From Pseudisothecium myosuroides (Eukaryota; Streptophyta; Bryopsida; Hypnales; Lembophyllaceae): 64,000 bases of DNA. Both the position numbers and the translations under genes were made by a program. This document shows positions 34,005-44,421 of the stretch, piece by piece (positions within the stretch are counted from its first letter, which is position 1; the number at the start of each line of letters is the position of its first letter). The stretch is taken from contig OX637296.1 in NCBI GenBank assembly GCA_951799445.1, positions 6,448,001-6,512,000 of the forward strand, written 5' to 3'. The notes beneath the pieces were generated by a model that was not told the DNA's origin, did no database searches, and worked only from the letters and a program-made list of their open reading frames with translations.

Positions 34005-34305
34005 CTATTATGGTAGACGACAATCCTGAGAAGCATGTTCTGAACGAGCCTGAAAACGTTGTGCTGTCAGATTCGTGGTCAAAGGAAGGAGATGGTTTTA
34101 AAGACACTTTCTTGCTGGATGAGCTTTTGCCTTGGATTACACGCTTGCATGGCACCAAGGATCGTGGACTATTGTCCTTTCGGAAGAATGATAACATTGG
34201 ACGGCGGATGCTTGTTGAGGAGCAGGATACGCGAGAATACGATGAACTTATAGACGCCATAGAGGAGTCTAAGATGCTAGTTAAGGATCATTCCAGTCGT
34301 CGATA
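34005..34305 (+). pseudogene. FCP1/NIF-like HAD phosphatase, 3' part
   Basis: Directly after the right duplication the frame of the phosphatase resumes with TIMVDDNPEKHVLNEP, which contains the Asp-Asp motif IV of HAD phosphatases. It continues through DTFLLDELLPWITRLHG and ends at TAA 34,303-34,305 after a charged tail. Together with 20,205-21,169 it makes one domain cut in the middle. Only the retrotransposon and the upstream TGA interrupt it; I see no other lesion, so inactivation looks recent. Confidence 0.82.
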
Positions 34306-34507
34306 ATACTGAACAATATTCCTTGCATTTGTGCATTTTATCTATTGCTATGGTGTTTCATTAAAGACAAGTGTATCTATTATAGTTCTATCATAGTTGT
34401 CTTGCAAAATGGATGATTGTTTAATTCATTTTCAGTTGTTTTATTGTTTGTATTCCAATTGTCTATCCTTTATTCTTTGTAATCACGCTGACTTTTGTAC
34501 CCTTCAG

Positions 34508-35178
34508 GATTTGCGTGATTGTTCCGTACCATATACTGGTAGTGTTTCCAAGTGTAATGCGTCGGTGGATTCCATTTTAGAATACGGCCAATATGCATTA
34601 TCTCAAAGCGGTGTGGGTCACATTATGGTCTCGGCAGCTACTGCACTATCTACTATGGACTTCTCCACAAGACCCATTAATGATGGTGTGGTGGATAGCC
34701 CACCAAGCGGGAGAAAGCGATTGTTCCCAGTGAGCTCCCCGTCGCCACTCAAAATTCGAAAAATAGCTCCTTCAGCTTGTCTACGTTCAGCTGATGTTAT
34801 TGTTCCACAAAGAAAGTTGTATGTTGACAACAGACAAATTGCTACAACTTCTAAGGTATGAATGAATTTGGTTTTTTATCCATTTGCTACAATTGTGTTC
34901 TATGCATGTGTTGGATTACTTTAACACATATTATTGCAATTATAACTTTTTCCTTTATTGTCTTCTTTATTTTATAGGTATCAAGTGGATCCCAAAGAAA
35001 AGAGTGTATAAGCACAAAGTCCATTCCAATACCTCTACGACCTATCAATTCAGCAAATGCTGAATATCCGAGGAAATTAGGATTACAAGTTCAACCTGGT
35101 CTACTTCCTCAAAAATTGATACAACGTCATCGTCCATCAAAGTCGCATGATGAACGACTCATGCATTGTACTCGTTGA
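34508..35178 (+). CDS. Two exons of an unrecognised Ser/Pro-rich protein
   Basis: Exons 34,508-34,855 (acceptor CCCTTCAG, donor GTATGA) and 34,978-35,178 (acceptor TTTATAG) join in phase 0; stop TGA at 35,176-35,178. The 182 residues contain SPPSGRKRLFPVSSPSPLKIRKI, cut here for length by its basic cluster, and look disordered. The frame stays open for some 40 codons past the TGA, so this may again be a lost CGA. The first exon has no ATG, so it depends on an upstream exon. It could be the tail of the phosphatase gene or a separate gene; I cannot tell which. Confidence 0.4.
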
Positions 35179-35365
35179 CCTTGGGATGCATGGGAGAGGA
35201 GGTCCTTGAAGATGCAAGAACTACAACATCCCCACCAAATATGCCCTCAAGAATGTAGTCGAGGACCTGAGATATGGAAAGCAATGGTAGAGCTAAGGAG
35301 TAGGTCTCATGCATGAAACTATGTATAGCTATAGGGATTTCATGGATCAAGTAAGATGAATAATC

Positions 35366-35475
35366 TGTTATATATTATACGGTATATGTTATACCTTTAT
35401 ATATATATATATGTTATATACCTGCTATACCTGTTATGTATTATATGGTATATGTTATATCTATATATATTACTA
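35366..35475. repeat. TA-rich microsatellite
   Basis: Interrupted TATATGTTATAC and (TA)n repeats; no other content. Confidence 0.75.
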
Positions 35476-35708
35476 TAAATTCTATACAATCATTTGACAT
35501 TTGGATGCAAGATTGAATCACATTATTAGATTTACAGTGAAATAGGCATTCTAGAAGTCCAAAACTAATGTAATGCTTGTCATATTTGGCAATCTTACTA
35601 TAAATATATGAACCATCAATCTCCAATTGTTTTTTTAGTTTATGTTGCTCTTATTGGAAGTATTAATGTTACGATTTGATTATTGATTATGAATGAATGA
35701 CTTCTGCA

Positions 35709-36782
35709 TCACAAATGAATGATATTTTTTACCATGATTGTATGCAATTGTAGCATATAATTGGATTGAAAACAGCTATCAAAACTCTCATAATCTGAGA
35801 ATTCTCTCAAATTAATGAATATGGTGTTCTTTGACGAACGCTTGAAGTAGTCACAGTCAGGATTGTTACATACTAGATGGCCTGCACAAGAAGATTTCCT
35901 GAATTTGAGACAATCTTGGTTGTTAATATTGGATGTCATGGTCCGACACCATGCGTGTCCATCGTACCTTTTATCCATGCCATGGAGGTTCCTTGCAGCG
36001 GACGCTGAAGATGAAGTAGGAAGAGAAGGCAACTCAAATACTACGTTTCCGTCAAAGTCTGAAGGAAGGTACTGCACCTTCTGATGTATGATTGAATCAT
36101 AGTCTAGTGCAGCAACTTTGTTCCTAGATCCGCGAACAGATGCTAGCTTGCGAAGGCAACTAACAATACTAACCGTGGTTGTACTATTGGGATAAGTTGG
36201 TGGACGAGAGTAGGTGGACAAAGCAGGACTAGTTGAAGGCGTGCCATATCGAGCCGAAGTTGGTTTGAGGGCATCATCTGGGACTCTATTAGGAAGTGGT
36301 ACCCGCAGACTTGGTTGGCTAGGGCATTCTCCCTCTAACTCGCTAGATATATCTATAATAGGATCAAGAATTTCTTGCTTCACACAAACAAGTTGGACAG
36401 GAGTACTAGTAGTTGTGATACGCTCATATCCTGTAGAATTCCTAGTATCATATTGGACAAAAGGCATGTCTACCGTAGAATAGTCTGATTGACGAGGTAA
36501 GATATCATTAGAGGCATCCATCATGAGGAAAGACAAAGCATAAGCTCGATAGCGCCCTGGACGAAGGTGCCAGACATGACCATCTTGAACTGCTAACTTC
36601 AGCATATGAACAGACTCTTTCAAGTGGTCAGACTCAGACATGACCTCTTCTTCGACGTAAATACTGGATTGGACAAATCCAAATCGAACATGAAGAAGGT
36701 GTGAAGATAATACAACATATCCTTTTTCTTCAAGAGGGAGGAGTAGTGGAATTTCATGGCCATCCGCTCGAATGGATGCCAT
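35709..36782 (-). CDS. Unrecognised protein with GHLxCxNPxCDY zinc-binding-like motif
   Basis: 357 codons from an ATG at 36,780-36,782, which again follows an acceptor-like TTCATTTAG|GCATCA. The N-terminal 120 residues look globular. A Pro/Ser/Thr-rich linker follows (about 150-230). Near residue 275-320 are MDKRYDGHAWCRT, then SCAGHLVCNNPDCDYFKRSS, whose Cys and His spacing suggests a zinc-binding module. I have a vague memory of this C-x-GHL-x-C-x-N-x2-C-x-Y pattern in uncharacterised moss proteins but cannot give it a function. The last 40 residues are AT-rich in codon use and may be read-through of an intron after SSKNT, so further exons below 35,800 are possible. Confidence 0.6.
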   Translation of the reverse strand: MASIRADGHEIPLLLPLEEKGYVVLSSHLLHVRFGFVQSSIYVEEEVMSESDHLKESVHMLKLAVQDGHVWHLRPGRYRAYALSFLMMDASNDILPRQSDYSTVDMPFVQYDTRNSTGYERITTTSTPVQLVCVKQEILDPIIDISSELEGECPSQPSLRVPLPNRVPDDALKPTSARYGTPSTSPALSTYSRPPTYPNSTTTVSIVSCLRKLASVRGSRNKVAALDYDSIIHQKVQYLPSDFDGNVVFELPSLPTSSSASAARNLHGMDKRYDGHAWCRTMTSNINNQDCLKFRKSSCAGHLVCNNPDCDYFKRSSKNTIFINLREFSDYESFDSCFQSNYMLQLHTIMVKNIIHL

Positions 36783-36805
36783 TGATGCCTAAATGAAGGA
36801 TACAC

Positions 36806-37330
36806 TTGAAATCAGAGTAAAATGATAGGAACCAGGTAGAATACAAAGATCAAGAGAGTGAAGGTGTTCTGAATTAGAAAATATAAGGGTATGAGATTGT
36901 TCTGTAAATTGAATTCACAAAGATAGGACCGTAGACCTGTAATGTAATCGTTAGTTGTCAGAATGCAGAATTGTCAGTTATCCCAAATATTGTGTATCTT
37001 AAATAGCCGCACAAATCTTTCTTAAGGTAAATTGCTTTTAAAGCGATCGATGAAGCTTACCTAACTCATAAACGACAGGAATTCAAAATTTGTAGAACAT
37101 GTGAAGTGTTCAAAAAATAGGAGATGTACTTACTACCTTTAAGAAAGAAGGGATGATCTTAGTGACCGTTTACATTTTGGTAAACTATAGATGTCATTCT
37201 ATCCGGAGAAGTTCTAATTAATTGGATGAGAATACGTTCATCAGTCTAAGAATGCTATATATATAAGAGATTGTAGAGTTGGCAACAAGTAAGTAGAATT
37301 TGTTTTCTTGTAGTATTTTCGATTGGAAGG
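36806..37330. other. Divergent promoter region
   Basis: About 500 bp between the minus-strand gene starting at 36,782 and the plus-strand exon at 37,331. AT-rich; CTATATATATAAG at about 37,255-37,267 is a TATA-like box about 65 bp before the plus-strand ATG. Nothing else recognisable. Confidence 0.4.
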
Positions 37331-40300
37331 ATGCCAGAGGGTCATCGTAGGAAGCGACGTAAGGCAGGTCTTCTCTTTTCTAGTAAGAAGCAGTTAGAGA
37401 AATTGAAGATGTTTAGACGCTTGCAGAAGGCCAATGGTGTTGAGATTAGTAGCATTGTTCGGACCTTGTCCTATGAGGATCATGAAGTTGAAGTTGAACA
37501 TTTCCAAGTAGAAGATAGTTTGATCCAAAATAGTGAAGGAGAAAATATTGCCAAACTAAATAGTGTGGATGAAATTGAAGAAGACATACGCCAATCAAGT
37601 CCAGCAGAGAATAACATGTTGCTAAGAAGCGTAGAGTTGGTAAGCTCATGTATTTGTTTCTAAAAATACAATGAATAGATTGTTAGGAGTTGAATTTATA
37701 TACCCTTTTTTTTTTCTTAGAGGTGCATTTGGCACCAAACATCTTATTGTGAAGCTTGAAAAGACAATTCCAACGGTGTGTAGCACGAAAAAAACGGACA
37801 ATTTTTGAATGTTTTACGGCCTAAAAACGAAATCAGCATATTGGAATCTGCTCTGAAATCTTTAGAATCAGAAGACTTTTAGGCCAAATCTTGCCCGCGG
37901 AGTTTTTAGAGAACTTTGAGGATTTTTAGAAAACTGGTCGTGAGTTCAAAAATTCTGAAAAAATTTGAAGTGACTTGTGAGGTTATAATCTATGTGTAAA
38001 AAAAATTTGGATTGAAAATCTTTAAAATCACAAAATCTATTAAGGAGATTCCCTTGCCCGAAATCTACCAATTTTATATTCTTTTTTTTTTTTTTTCCTT
38101 TCCCCTTCCCCTCTCTTCCCTGCCTTTGACCAGCACAGAACTTGTCGGCTAGGGTTTGCTTTTGCATGGTCTTCTTCGTTTTGAATTGTTGGATTTTGGT
38201 GTGCTTTGTTTCCTCTTGCTTTTACTATGAATTTACGGAGTGCCTTGCTGCGGAAGGATGGAGAGGAGCACGGCGAAGGCGGGGAGGGTGTCCCCGAATG
38301 CATTGAAGGAGTTCACGGTTTAGAAATTGAAGCGGCCGGAACTTCCCATCAGGTATCAAATCGATTTTGGATGTTACTTGCTTCCGTTGAAGATTGACGC
38401 CTCGTTGACGAGGTGTCAATCTCGGGCCGTTTTCGGTCTCATTTTCATAGTAGAAGTTTACAATGCACGTTTTCAAAAAAAAATTCACATGTTCGGTTTG
38501 GCTGGATTAGACCGCCTCGTCAACGAGGTAGCAATTTCGGGCTTTCTAGGGTCTCGCTGAAACGGTACAATTTTAGAATGCATGTTTCCAATTCTTTTTT
38601 CAATTGCTGATTTTGGCTGAATTTCTTGACCTCGTTGACGAGGTGTCAATTTCTAAATTGTTTAGAGTCTCACTTACATGATACAAATTGAAGATGCATA
38701 TTGCTAATTTTCACTAAGAACTGTTGATTTTGGCTGAATTTCTTGACCTCGTTGATGAGGTTTTAATTTCTGAATTGTTTAGAGTCTCACTTACATGATA
38801 CAAGTTGAAGATGCATGTTGCTAATTTTCTCTAGGAACTGCTGATTTGGGTTGAATTTCTTGACCTCGTTGACGAGGTGTCAATTTCTGAATTGTTTAGA
38901 GTCTCACCTAGATGATACAAGGTGAAGATGTATGTTGCTAATTTTCACTTTCAATTGCTGATTTGGGTTTTAGGGCTGAATTTCTTCATCTCGTTGACGA
39001 GGTCACAATTCCAAACTATTTAGGGTCTCACTCACACGATACAAATTGAGGATGCACATTTCTAATTCTATTTTAGATTGCTGATTTGTGCTGAATTTCT
39101 TCACCTTGTTGACGAGGTCACAATTCTAGACTATTTGGGATTTTGGGGTCTCACTCACACAATACAAATTGAAAATGAACGTTTTTTTATTCTATTTTGG
39201 ATTGTTGACTTGGACTAAATTTCTTAACCTCGTTGACGAGGTCACAATTCTAGACTATTTGGGGTCTTCCTCGGACAATTTAAATAGAGGATGAACGTTT
39301 TTTATTCTATTTTGGATTGCTGATTTGGGCTGAATTTCTTCACCTCGTTGACGAGGTCACAATTCTAGACTATTTGGGGTCTCCCTTGCACAATTTAAAT
39401 TGAGGATGCACATTTCTAATTCTATTTTAGATTGCTGATTTGGGTTGAATTTCTTCACCTCGTTGACGAGGTCACAATTCTAGACTATTTGAGGTCTTCC
39501 TTGGACAATTTAAATTGAGGATGAACGTTTTTTTATTCTATTTTGGATTGCTGATTTGGGCTGAATTTCTTCACCTTGTTGACGAGGTCACAATTCTAGA
39601 CTATTTGGGGTCTCCCTTGCACAATATAAATTGAAGATGCATGTTTTTTATTCTATTTTGGATTGCTGATTTGAGCTGAATTTCTTCACCTCGTTGACGA
39701 GGTCACAATTCTAGACTATTTGGGGTCTCCCTTGCACAATACAAATTGAGGTTGAATTTTCATTTTGAATTGTTGATTTGAGATTTTGGGTTCAATTTCA
39801 TGGCCTCATCGACGAGGTGTCAATTTTAAACTATTTAGGGTCTCACTTGGACGATACAAGGTGAGGATGCATGTTTCTTATTTGTTTTGGATTGTTCATT
39901 TGGGCTGAATTTTATGGCCTCGTTGACGAGGTCACAATTCTGAATTATTTTTGAAGGAAAATGTAACAAGTGTATCTTCTCTGTTTTTTAAAATAGAGCT
40001 TCATGGACGTTGATAGAGGCCTTCCACAAGTGGAGCAGTTAGAACGCGTCATCAACAATGATTCTGAACCTGTGATTAGCATTCTTGAGGTTAGATACAT
40101 TTCTTATTATCTTTGCATGGATGTTGCATCAATCGTTCTTGTATTATAGTGGTCATTCAATTTGCTTCAATTTTCAATGACTTTCTACTATTAACTCTAA
40201 TTTGTTTTGAATGTCCTATTCATTGTAGGCTCCCAACATCGTTGAAAGTCAAAGTATTGATCCTACTTTTGAGGGGCGAACAGTAGAAGAGGTGGAGCAA

Positions 40301-43300
40301 GATGTGCGAATTGGTCAAAAATTTGACTCCAACGCCGTCATCAAGAGTATGCTATTCGATGGTGGTGGTCCAGGATCCCGATTTGATATTCCTTTGTGCA
40401 GGATGATTGGGCTTCCATTGGTGCGTCCTCTTCTTCAAAGTCAGGTGAAACGATTGGAGGCAGACTTTGCTCGTGGATATCGACTAGGTAATCGTGTATT
40501 CTATGTGTCCACAACGAATGACAAAGGACTTTGCAAGTTGGTAACCCCCGAGATCGTGGAGACATGGGATGAATGCTGGATACAAGAGAATGATCAATTT
40601 GAGAAATGGTTGCAGTCTCAGCCATCCATCTCACATTTGACAAACCATATGTTCTTTGTATGGGATGGCAATCATAGACTGGCAGCTTGGGTTGATTACA
40701 TACACAGGATGCATCGTCATGAGCGCTTGTGGCATATGCCCGTTGACTGTATGCTTCTAGTATCAGAAGGTTGTACATGCATTCTATTGGAGGCTATGAA
40801 CGACATCAATTGGTGAGTTTGGTAAAAAAATTCTTTTGTACTTTACCACTTCTTTTGATATGTTATTGTATTTTATGCTTTTAAATTCATTCATCTTACA
40901 TTCTACTCGTATTGGTATTTGCAGGTCTACGGAACATTCTCATGTCAAGAGCAACTTGGCTCAGCAGTTGCACAGGATGAGTTACTATGGCAACTTGAAA
41001 CTAAAAGACTTCAAGGGTCTTTTAAACGATGAAGATTACAAAAAATGCGAAAATAGGAAACTGCCAGGTGCTTGGTATCCATTGACATCGAATGTCTTTA
41101 TACAGTTCCTTCACAGGGTGAGTGTCTTCTATTTGCAAAAAAAATTAAATCATTGATGGTAATTTATAGAATTTCTTTTGTATTCATTTAACATTCCTAT
41201 TTTTCATGTACAGCAAGAAATTGCTGTTGTTTCAGATGCAGCAGTGCGAATGTATTACGAGAAGACACAATTGCAAGATCGAACTCCAAAGGGAGTTCAT
41301 GATGCTATGACCCAAGCCGCCATTGCAGCTATCAAAGGTTTTTGAACAGAGTTTGATAAACAATCAACCATTGCAAATCCAAAAAATGGCATTGGATTTC
41401 TAGAAGAGGTATATAATTCTTTCTATTTCCAAAGAATGGCTTCTATGATTACTTTTGGTTTTGGTTTTGGTTTTGTTTTGACTAAGGTTTTGTTTTTTGA
41501 AATTTCAGATTAACGTGCATTACAGCGCCAACGAGAAGTCTGAGATGTCATTGGAAAAACTTCAAAGGATATCTACATGTGTAGTTCAACCAAACCACAA
41601 GGTTCGTTGGCTTCGATGTGGTGGAACTCCAGCGAGACTTCTAGAGAAGGCTTTAGATTTCCAGCCCTTGGTTTTAACACATTGACTTTAGAGACATGGC
41701 TCTCTAAGGCTGCTTTTTGGGCTGAGGTATGTTATCAACTTTTTCTTTCATCTACATATTTTATTCTTACATTTTATAAGTTTATAAATATTTCAATTTT
41801 TATCTTATGGTTGTTCCATGATATGCTTTGCCTTAACAATGTCTTCATACTTATATTTCTTGAATTCTTTGTAGTTGGAAGAAGAAGCCAAAGCAGAATT
41901 TGCAAGCATCATCAAGTCTGAAAATATTGAGGTTCATTGGAGTGCCAACGATGAGTTAGACAAGATTGGAGATTATGTAGAGACATGGCGCATTGTGTTA
42001 TGGGATCATGCTTTTTGGTGGCTCTTCAAGAAGGACTCTTCATATTCGAGGTCTACTCCTTTCAAAGACCAAGAGGATACAAATGTTGCATTGAAGAGGG
42101 TTCTGTACAGGTATATCTTTCACTTCAATTATATTTATTTATGTAAATATGACTTGCTTATCAAATTCATAAAATTATCTCATTTGTATCTTTGTCATTG
42201 CAATAATCACCCTTATTCTATGATTTCAGATATTTCAAGCGAGAGCTGGTTCAAAAAGGTGGGATTGAGAGAAAATTCATGCCAAAGCTTTTTAGAGGGT
42301 GGCTTGACACGTCTTTGAAGGGTTGTATGTTCACCTTGACTCAACAGCGGGGGTATTCTATTCAAGAACTCCAAGCTTGTCCTTGGTACCTAGAGTGTCC
42401 AAGGATCTTTGCTCCATCTCTTGAGGGCCCTGAGAAAGAGGCCGCTAAAGACCATCCCAAAACAGCCACACAGGAGAAGTTTTTAGATGAAGAGGAGGAA
42501 CCTGAAGAGGTTGCACCAGTGAAGAAGGGGCGCAAGCCAAGGGAGAAGAAGACTACAAAGACGACGGTGAAAGCTACTACCACAAAGGACGATACTCCCT
42601 CTTCGTCTGTGCCAGCATCCGTTTTTGCACCTCCTCCTTCTCTTGTGCCTCCCACTACTTATGAAGTGATTGATACTGCTTGCTCCCATTGCCCCCCAAC
42701 TTTGATGTCTGTTACAACAGATGTTTTTGCTTCATCAGAGTACATTGCTAGATCAGCAATTCAACCCGATAGGCATGGTATTGAACCTCAAGGTCTAGTT
42801 CTACCATCATCAATTTCTGCAATGCTCAGTGTCAAAGAGAAGACAGGGGTCAATACATCAACATGGGATGAAATGCTTGATTTTGCAAAGAAGGTAAGAT
42901 CTATGTTCACTAGCCTTGTTCTAATTCTCTCTTTTTAATTTCATATGAAGTTATAAATATGGCATTGCAATGCATTCATATATCTAAGAATGTGTATTTT
43001 CTAATGTCAAGGTTGGGAAGGAGCGGGTGCGAACTCTTGGAGGTCATGTGACCCATGGTCCATGTTTTGACTTGGTTGTTGCCGATATTCCGGATGGACT
43101 ACCGGTCCCCAATGTCTCAGTTCCACCTTCACATGTTCCTGCTTGGAATGTGTTGAATCCAGAGGAAATTATTGAACCCATCTTTGAGTTCGCTTCCAAG
43201 TATATTCATGATGATGGAGCAATTTTATTGTTCCACCCAGAGAACGGGAAGATAAAAGAATTTTCACTTGAGCGTGCCGATACTTATGGCTTCCGTTTGC

Positions 43301-44421
43301 TTGACTCTTGGATGGGCATAAATGAGTTGAAGCTTTCCAGCTACAAAAAAACCAAACGTTGGATAAGCTCCATTGAAATTGCCTTCATTTATAAATTTTG
43401 ATGTTTGAATCTACTTCTAGCAACATTGTATTTGTCAAGTATTAATCTTCATACTTGTTTATCCTTGGCAGTCACAACGCTTTCGGATCCTTCTTTTTGT
43501 ATGAAGAAAATGGGAGGAAACATCGGTGGAGTCTAAGTTCTCAATCTATGTGAACCAGCAACTTAGCAATGCAGGCACAAACCTTGAAGAAGTGGACCTA
43601 CTCCACAACTTCACTTCCTTGCAGACTCAGCTCATGAATGGTGCAGTTCCATGGAGAGGTGCCCGTGAGAAGGATCCTTTGTTTGTACAGCTACTGATAG
43701 AGGCATTTTCAAAACCGGGTGATGTTGTGCTAGATTGTTTTGCATTTACAGGTACCTCCTTTGAGTTTTCATTATTCAAATTATGTTCTTATTATATTGT
43801 GTGTAACATGTTTCCTGCAACTAATGATGTTGTATGCAATGAACAGGGGCCTCCATTCATGCATGCCGCAATATTGGACGCCATTTGGTGGCTTTGGAGA
43901 GCGACAGTGAGATTTTCAAAGTTGTCTTTCAACCTTTGAACAAACCTCTTGCTTCTACTGTCACCATCCAAACTAAGCGCCCTTTGCCTATAGTGCTTGA
44001 TGATTCTGATGACGAGGACGTTGTGAGGCCTTCTACAAGGCCCCGAAAGAGACGTTGCTGTAAGTAAGTTGATTGTTGTTTTTAAGCATGTCTAAGTTTT
44101 TTTTGTATTGTGTAATATCTCAAAATTAATGTAATTTCTAATCGTTTATTCATTGCATCTTGTAGAGGCAATCGTCTCCAACATTTTGTGCTATCGCCTT
44201 CTCCTAGTCCCAAGATTTTGCCATGTTACATTGAGACTCTAGCAACAGCTATGGCAGAGGCCCCATCACCCATTTCCATTACCAAATGTCGTTCATATAA
44301 TGTTGCTGTCAAGAAGTTTTTAGACCTTGAAGCTGATGTTGAAACACCAGGGCTTACATGCAGTGATAGTAGTCAAGTTAGTGATCATTCTTCTCCCATA
44401 TGTGGTATTGGGTCGAATTGA
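37331..44421 (+). CDS. ParB-like DNA methyltransferase-like gene, about 12 exons
   Basis: Exons: 37,331-37,639; 39,997-40,089; 40,229-40,812; 40,925-41,117; 41,214-41,408; 41,509-41,601; 41,694-41,726; 41,875-42,110; 42,230-42,893; 43,012-about 43,360; 43,472-43,751; 43,847-44,063; 44,166-44,421. Most junctions are phase-consistent GT-AG; the 41.6-kb and 43.36-kb ones are uncertain. Exon 3 carries VWDGNHRLAAW, a good ParB/sulfiredoxin-type core. Later come DLVVADIPDG, where DPPY-class methyltransferases have DPPY, and KPGDVVLDCFAFTGASIHAC...LVALESD, a clear SAM-binding motif I. A Lys/Pro-rich linker (near 42.5 kb) and an acidic, basic tail complete it. In-frame TGAs at 41,343-41,345 and 43,502-43,504 suggest decay; the second could be avoided by a downstream acceptor. 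The altered catalytic motif argues for a non-enzymatic DNA-binding role. Confidence 0.65.
38078..38125 (+). promoter_or_regulatory. Pyrimidine tract before an alternative first exon
   Basis: A T15 run followed by CCTTTCCCCTTCCCCTCTC. TC-rich tracts like this mark many plant core promoters. It lies about 100 bp before the ATG at 38,227. Confidence 0.3.
38227..38352 (+). CDS. Possible alternative first exon
   Basis: ATG at 38,227 opens 42 codons ending CATCAG|GTATCA, in phase 0, which fits the exon at 39,997 exactly as the 37,331 exon does. It is GC-richer than its surroundings. The encoded peptide is Glu/Gly-rich. Two promoters feeding one downstream exon would explain both; alternatively one of them is an unrelated remnant. 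Confidence 0.4.
38390..39945 (+). repeat. Palindrome array 3, about 14 units of 116 bp
   Basis: Fourteen units, each with a palindrome ACCTCGTTGACGAGGT (arms ACCTCGT/ACGAGGT) followed by CACAATTCTAGACTATTTGGGGTCTC-like sequence (given here only in part) and an AT-rich spacer. The first units differ most, and units 6-12 are nearly identical. The array fills the intron ending 46 bases later, at the exon whose ATG is at 40,003. Some units have compensated or half-compensated arm changes, such as GCCTCGTCAACGAGGT. Confidence 0.9.

Noticed and set aside
41497..41685. Reading straight through 41,602-41,693 as exon
   Set aside because: The frame runs to a stop and loses the downstream segment TWLSKAAFWAE; a short intron with GTTCGT...TTAGAG keeps the frame, though I hold it as tentative.
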